Assembly (NCBI RefSeq): GCF_003330845.1
Contig: NZ_CP026121.1
Location: 248,001 to 312,000, forward strand
Direction: 5' to 3'
Length of the DNA: 64,000 nt
From: Streptomyces sp. Go-475
GTDB taxonomy: Bacteria; Actinomycetota; Actinomycetes; Streptomycetales; Streptomycetaceae
Shown: positions 61,053-64,000 of the stretch, piece after piece
Numbering within the stretch: the stretch's first letter is position 1
How the letters are laid out: each line of letters begins with the position of its first letter
Made by a program: the position numbers and the translations under genes
The notes under the pieces: model-generated
The model's input: only the letters and a program-made list of their open reading frames with translations
What the model was told of the DNA's origin: nothing
The model's database searches: none

Positions 61053-63113
61053 GTGTCGCTCTTCACTCGCTCCCACCAGCAGTCGGACACGACCGAGGGC
61101 GGAGCGGAACCGGCTGACGACACGGGGGCGGCGGCACCGGGCGGGGAATCCGACGCGGAGGACTCGGACGGCGGAAAGGGAGCGGCCGCGTCAGGCGGTG
61201 ATGCGGGCGCTGCGAACGCTGCCGACCCTGTCGGCGCTGTCGACCGGGGCGAGGACACGGTCGCGACCGACTCGGGCGACCGGGCACCGGACACCGACGG
61301 CGAGGGCGAAGGCACCGGTGCCAATGCCGGTGCCGGCCACCCCGGCGACGACGGCGGCACCGGCACGCCCGACCATGACGGCGACACCGCCGCACAGGAA
61401 GCAGGCGACGACACCGGCGCCGCGCGGGAAGCAGCCGCCGAGGACACCCCGGGCGCGGCGAGTGCGGGCTGGTTCGGCTGGCGGCGGCGCCACCCCCGTG
61501 CCGCACGCGGCGTCTCCCTCGGGACGACCGTGCTGGCCGGGGCTCTCGTGGTGTTCGCGCTGCTCGTGCCCAACCGCGTCGAGCGGATCGAGTTCGCGTC
61601 GTTCGTGCGGATCCCCGCCGAGGGCGTGCTGCTCGCGGGCCTCCTGCTCGCGCTGCCGCCGAGGCCCCGGCGGATCACGGCGGTCGTGACGGGCGTGTTC
61701 CTCGGGCTGACCACGATCCTGAAATTCGTCGACATGGGCTTCTACCAGGTGCTGGCCCGGCCCTTCGATCTGGTCCTGGACTGGATTCTCATCGAGCACG
61801 CCACCGACTTCCTCCGGGAGACCTTCGGCCGCACCGGCCAGGTGCTGGCCGTGATCGGGGTGATCGTCCTGTTCGTCGCCGTGCTCGTGCTCACGACGCT
61901 CGCGGTCGTGCGGCTGACGAACCTGATGGTCGGTCACCGTCCCGTCGCGGCCCGTACGACGCTGATCCTCGGTACGGCGTGGATCACCTGCATGACGCTG
62001 GGCGTGCAGCTCGGCGGCGTGCCGGTCGCCACGAAGGGCAACGCCGAGTTCCTCGGCAACCGGGTGGAACAGGTGCGCGCGGGACTGCGGGACGCCCGGG
62101 TCTTCGAGAAGCAGGCCGCCGTGGACGCCTTCGCGAAGACGCCGCCGGACCAGTTGCTGACGGGCCTGCGCGGCAAGGACGTCCTGTTCACGTTCATCGA
62201 GAGCTACGGCCGGGTCGCGATCGACGACCCGGCGATGGCGCCGCGGATGGACGCGGTGCTCAACGAGGGGACGAGTTCGCTGAAGGCGGCCGGGTTCGAG
62301 TCGCGCAGCGGCTGGCTGCAGTCGCCGGTGACGGGCGCGGGCAGCTGGCTCGCCCACTCGACGTTCCTGTCCGGTCTGTGGATCAAGAACCAGCAGCGGT
62401 ACCGCAGCCTGACCACGAGCGACCGCATGACGCTGACCAAGTACTTCGGGAAGACGGGTGCCTGGCGGACCGTCGGCATCGTGCCCGGTGTGCGCCGGGC
62501 CTGGCCGGAGGGCAAGTACTTCGGCCTGGACCACATCTACGACTCCGAGCACCTCGGCTACCACGGCCCGTACTTCAGCTGGACGCCGGTGCCCGACCAG
62601 TTCAGCATGGAGGCGTTCCAGCGCCTGGAGCACGGCAAGAAGGACCGTGAGCCGATCATGGCGGAGATCATCCTGGCCTCCAGCCACAACCCCTGGTCCC
62701 CCATCGCGCGGATGATCGACTGGGAGGACCTCGGCGACGGCTCGGTGTTCCACCGGATCAAGAAGGAGGGCACCGACCCCGCGGAGGTCTGGAAGGACCC
62801 GGAGAAGGTCCGCACCGAGTACCGGAAGGCCATCGAGTACTCGATCCGCAGCCTCACCGAGTGGGTCGAGCGCTACGGCGACGAGGACACGGTGCTCGTC
62901 TTCCTCGGCGACCACCAGCCGGTGCCGACGGTCACCGCCGGGGACACCGGCAAGGACGTGCCGGTCACGATCGTCGCCCGGGACGAGAAGGTCCTGGACC
63001 GGGTCGCCGACTGGGGCTGGACCGACGGTCTCAAGCCCGCGCCGGACGCGCCCCGGTGGGGCATGGACAAGTTCCGCGACCGCTTCATGACGGCGTACGG
63101 TCCGCAGGGCTGA
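61053..63113 (+). CDS. Sulfatase-fold membrane protein with acidic disordered N-terminus
   Basis: A 686-residue protein. The first ~145 residues are highly acidic, Gly/Ala/Asp-rich and probably disordered. Four transmembrane helices follow (~165-310), then an extracytoplasmic alkaline-phosphatase/sulfatase domain (~355-680). Its segments are LFTFIESYGRVAID, GSWLAHSTFLSG, SSHNPWSP and VFLGDHQPVPT, which carry likely metal ligands. It resembles phosphoglycerol-transferase/LtaS-type enzymes; the cell-envelope substrate is unknown. GTG 61053. Its 3' end overlaps the convergent hydrolase gene by 29 bp. Confidence 0.85.
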   Translation: MSLFTRSHQQSDTTEGGAEPADDTGAAAPGGESDAEDSDGGKGAAASGGDAGAANAADPVGAVDRGEDTVATDSGDRAPDTDGEGEGTGANAGAGHPGDDGGTGTPDHDGDTAAQEAGDDTGAAREAAAEDTPGAASAGWFGWRRRHPRAARGVSLGTTVLAGALVVFALLVPNRVERIEFASFVRIPAEGVLLAGLLLALPPRPRRITAVVTGVFLGLTTILKFVDMGFYQVLARPFDLVLDWILIEHATDFLRETFGRTGQVLAVIGVIVLFVAVLVLTTLAVVRLTNLMVGHRPVAARTTLILGTAWITCMTLGVQLGGVPVATKGNAEFLGNRVEQVRAGLRDARVFEKQAAVDAFAKTPPDQLLTGLRGKDVLFTFIESYGRVAIDDPAMAPRMDAVLNEGTSSLKAAGFESRSGWLQSPVTGAGSWLAHSTFLSGLWIKNQQRYRSLTTSDRMTLTKYFGKTGAWRTVGIVPGVRRAWPEGKYFGLDHIYDSEHLGYHGPYFSWTPVPDQFSMEAFQRLEHGKKDREPIMAEIILASSHNPWSPIARMIDWEDLGDGSVFHRIKKEGTDPAEVWKDPEKVRTEYRKAIEYSIRSLTEWVERYGDEDTVLVFLGDHQPVPTVTAGDTGKDVPVTIVARDEKVLDRVADWGWTDGLKPAPDAPRWGMDKFRDRFMTAYGPQG

Positions 63114-63828
63114 CGACCACAGGGTTGGGGACCACGGGGCTGAGGAACTCCGCCACGACCGCCAGGAACTCCTTCGGCCGGGTCTCGTGCACGAGGTGGC
63201 CGGCGTCGATGGTGACGTGCCGGGCGTCGGGCAGCAGCCCGGCGAGCGCGGCGATCTGCTCCTGGGGGATCAGGCTGGTCGGGCCACCGCCGATCAGCAG
63301 CGTGGGCATGGTGATCCGCCCCATGTGGTCCCACCACACAGGGTTCGGGGCGTTGCGCTGTTCGTCGGTGGCGAGGATCATCGCCCAGTCGTACGGCAGG
63401 TCCCCGTCGGGCCGTTCGGCGGGCGGCCGCGGCGGGTCCAGCGGGACGGGCGCGGGCACGTCCTCCAGGACGAGCCGCCGTACCAGCCGCGGACTGTGCT
63501 GGGCGAGCAGGCAGGCGACGACGCCGCCGAGGGAGTGGCCCACGACGTCGGCGCCGCGGATGCCGAGCGCGCCGAGGAAGGCGTGGACGTCGTCCCGCAT
63601 GGTCTCGAGGGCGTAGTCGCCGGGCCAGTCACTGCGGCCGTGGCCGCGCAGGTCGAGGGCGTACACGCGGCGTGGCCCGGCGGCCAGCGCCGGGGCGGTC
63701 TCCGCCCAGTCGGCACCGTCGGCGCCGCGGGCGTGCAGGAGCAGGACGGGGGGTGCGTCCTGCGGTCCCCAGACGCGGTAGGCCAGGGTGATGCCGTTCG
63801 CCTGTACGGTGCGCGGTGGTGTGTCCAT
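63085..63828 (-). CDS. Alpha/beta hydrolase
   Basis: A 247-residue esterase-fold protein. The oxyanion strand is VLLLHARGADGADW, the nucleophile Ser is in VVGHSLGGVVA, DLRGHGRSD precedes it, and His is in DAGHLVHETRP. The substrate is unknown. ATG 63828. A near-perfect PopR-type box lies 41-57 bp upstream. Its last 29 bp overlap the sulfatase-like gene on the other strand. Confidence 0.9.
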   Translation of the reverse strand: MDTPPRTVQANGITLAYRVWGPQDAPPVLLLHARGADGADWAETAPALAAGPRRVYALDLRGHGRSDWPGDYALETMRDDVHAFLGALGIRGADVVGHSLGGVVACLLAQHSPRLVRRLVLEDVPAPVPLDPPRPPAERPDGDLPYDWAMILATDEQRNAPNPVWWDHMGRITMPTLLIGGGPTSLIPQEQIAALAGLLPDARHVTIDAGHLVHETRPKEFLAVVAEFLSPVVPNPVVVSPADRTPS

Positions 63829-63868
63829 ACCGGGGACGGTAGGCGACGGGCCGGGCCGGGGCGGGCCG

Positions 63869-63885
63869 TTCTGCCGACGGCAGAG
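63869..63885 (-). promoter_or_regulatory. PopR-type box upstream of the hydrolase gene
   Basis: TTCTGCC-GAC-GGCAGAG matches the recalled PopR palindrome TTCTGCC-N3-GGCAGAA at 13 of 14 defined positions, better than either box at clpP3. It lies in the 73-bp gap between two leftward hydrolase genes, 41 bp before the start of the downstream one. Confidence 0.6.
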
Positions 63886-63901
63886 GGACCCGCCGCGCCC
63901 G

Positions 63902-64000
63902 TCAGGAGAAGAAGGCGGCCACGCGCCGTGTGAACCACTCCTGGTCGTCCAGCCACGGGTAATGGCCCGCGCCCGGTTGCACCACGAACTCGGCCGCCGG
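63902..64000 (-). CDS. Alpha/beta hydrolase, C-terminal fragment at the window edge
   Basis: The last 32 codons of a leftward gene read PAAEFVVQPGAGHYPWLDDQ and then EWFTRRVAAFFS before TGA (63902-63904). This is the catalytic-His end of an alpha/beta hydrolase. The rest lies beyond the window. Confidence 0.75.
   Translation of the reverse strand, partial: PAAEFVVQPGAGHYPWLDDQEWFTRRVAAFFS

Overview
The window is a very GC-rich stretch of a Streptomyces chromosome. The supporting evidence is a tyrosinase end, a long chaplin with an LAxTG sorting signal, the clpP3-clpP4-popR locus, an NsdB-like regulator, a GH19 chitinase with DasR-like sites, GPP 2-C-methyltransferase, a streptophobe protein, a DUF397 protein, rare in-frame TTA codons, and many GTG/TTG starts behind GGAGG-type ribosome sites. 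Several gene neighbourhoods (rnhA, VOC protein, clpP3-clpP4, popR, sigL-like sigma factor, NsdB-like regulator) resemble, from memory, the S. coelicolor SCO725x-728x arm region. I could not check this by search.

Layout. 1-5.9 kb: partial tyrosinase melC2, RNase HI, VOC proteins, an orphan GPP methyltransferase (2-methylisoborneol pathway) without its cyclase, a bldA-dependent SGNH lipoprotein and an APH-fold kinase. 6.0-11.6 kb: a decayed epoxide hydrolase, then the PopR-controlled clpP3-clpP4 operon with two tandem PopR boxes, popR, a SigB-family sigma factor with a SigB-type promoter, an RsbW-like anti-sigma ATPase, and a coupled small-membrane/PRC-barrel operon. 11.6-18.6 kb: a DUF6777 protein, a streptophobe membrane protein, and an operon of FHA-ABC transporter, Thr-repeat protein and Ser/Thr kinase. 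18.6-30.8 kb: small metabolic genes (SnoaL, DUF1905, two aldo/keto reductases, LysR, DinB, adenosine deaminase, tautomerase, PPOX), regulatory debris, then secreted PI-PLC and chitinase, MarR and a binding-protein-like sensor. 30.9-38.4 kb: acyl-CoA dehydrogenase-like protein, secreted serine hydrolase, ssuD-ssuE sulfonate genes, stress membrane proteins, GNAT and a deaminase.

38.6-43.6 kb holds the most unusual locus: one 1434-residue reading frame joining a membrane sensor, GAF-like, PAS, GGDEF and EAL domains to a complete PLP-dependent alpha-oxoamine synthase. A SAM-methyltransferase gene follows 6 bp later. This would couple c-di-GMP metabolism to synthesis of a small amino-ketone-type product.

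43.7-54.6 kb: chaplin, TAP-like hydrolase, baeRF3 protein, PAS-SpoIIE phosphatase, NsdB-like regulator, APH-fold protein, CGNR regulator and universal stress protein. 54.8-60.9 kb: orphan DUF397, then two Cys-less thiolase-like proteins, a DUF35 protein and an enoyl-CoA hydratase, transcribed divergently from an acyl-CoA ligase across a perfect palindrome. This module resembles the mycobacterial Ltp3/Ltp4 set. 61-64 kb: a sulfatase-fold membrane protein and two alpha/beta hydrolases, one preceded by a near-perfect PopR box.

No rRNA, tRNA, CRISPR, IS element or phage gene was seen. Short 16-17 bp tandem arrays recur in intergenic DNA.
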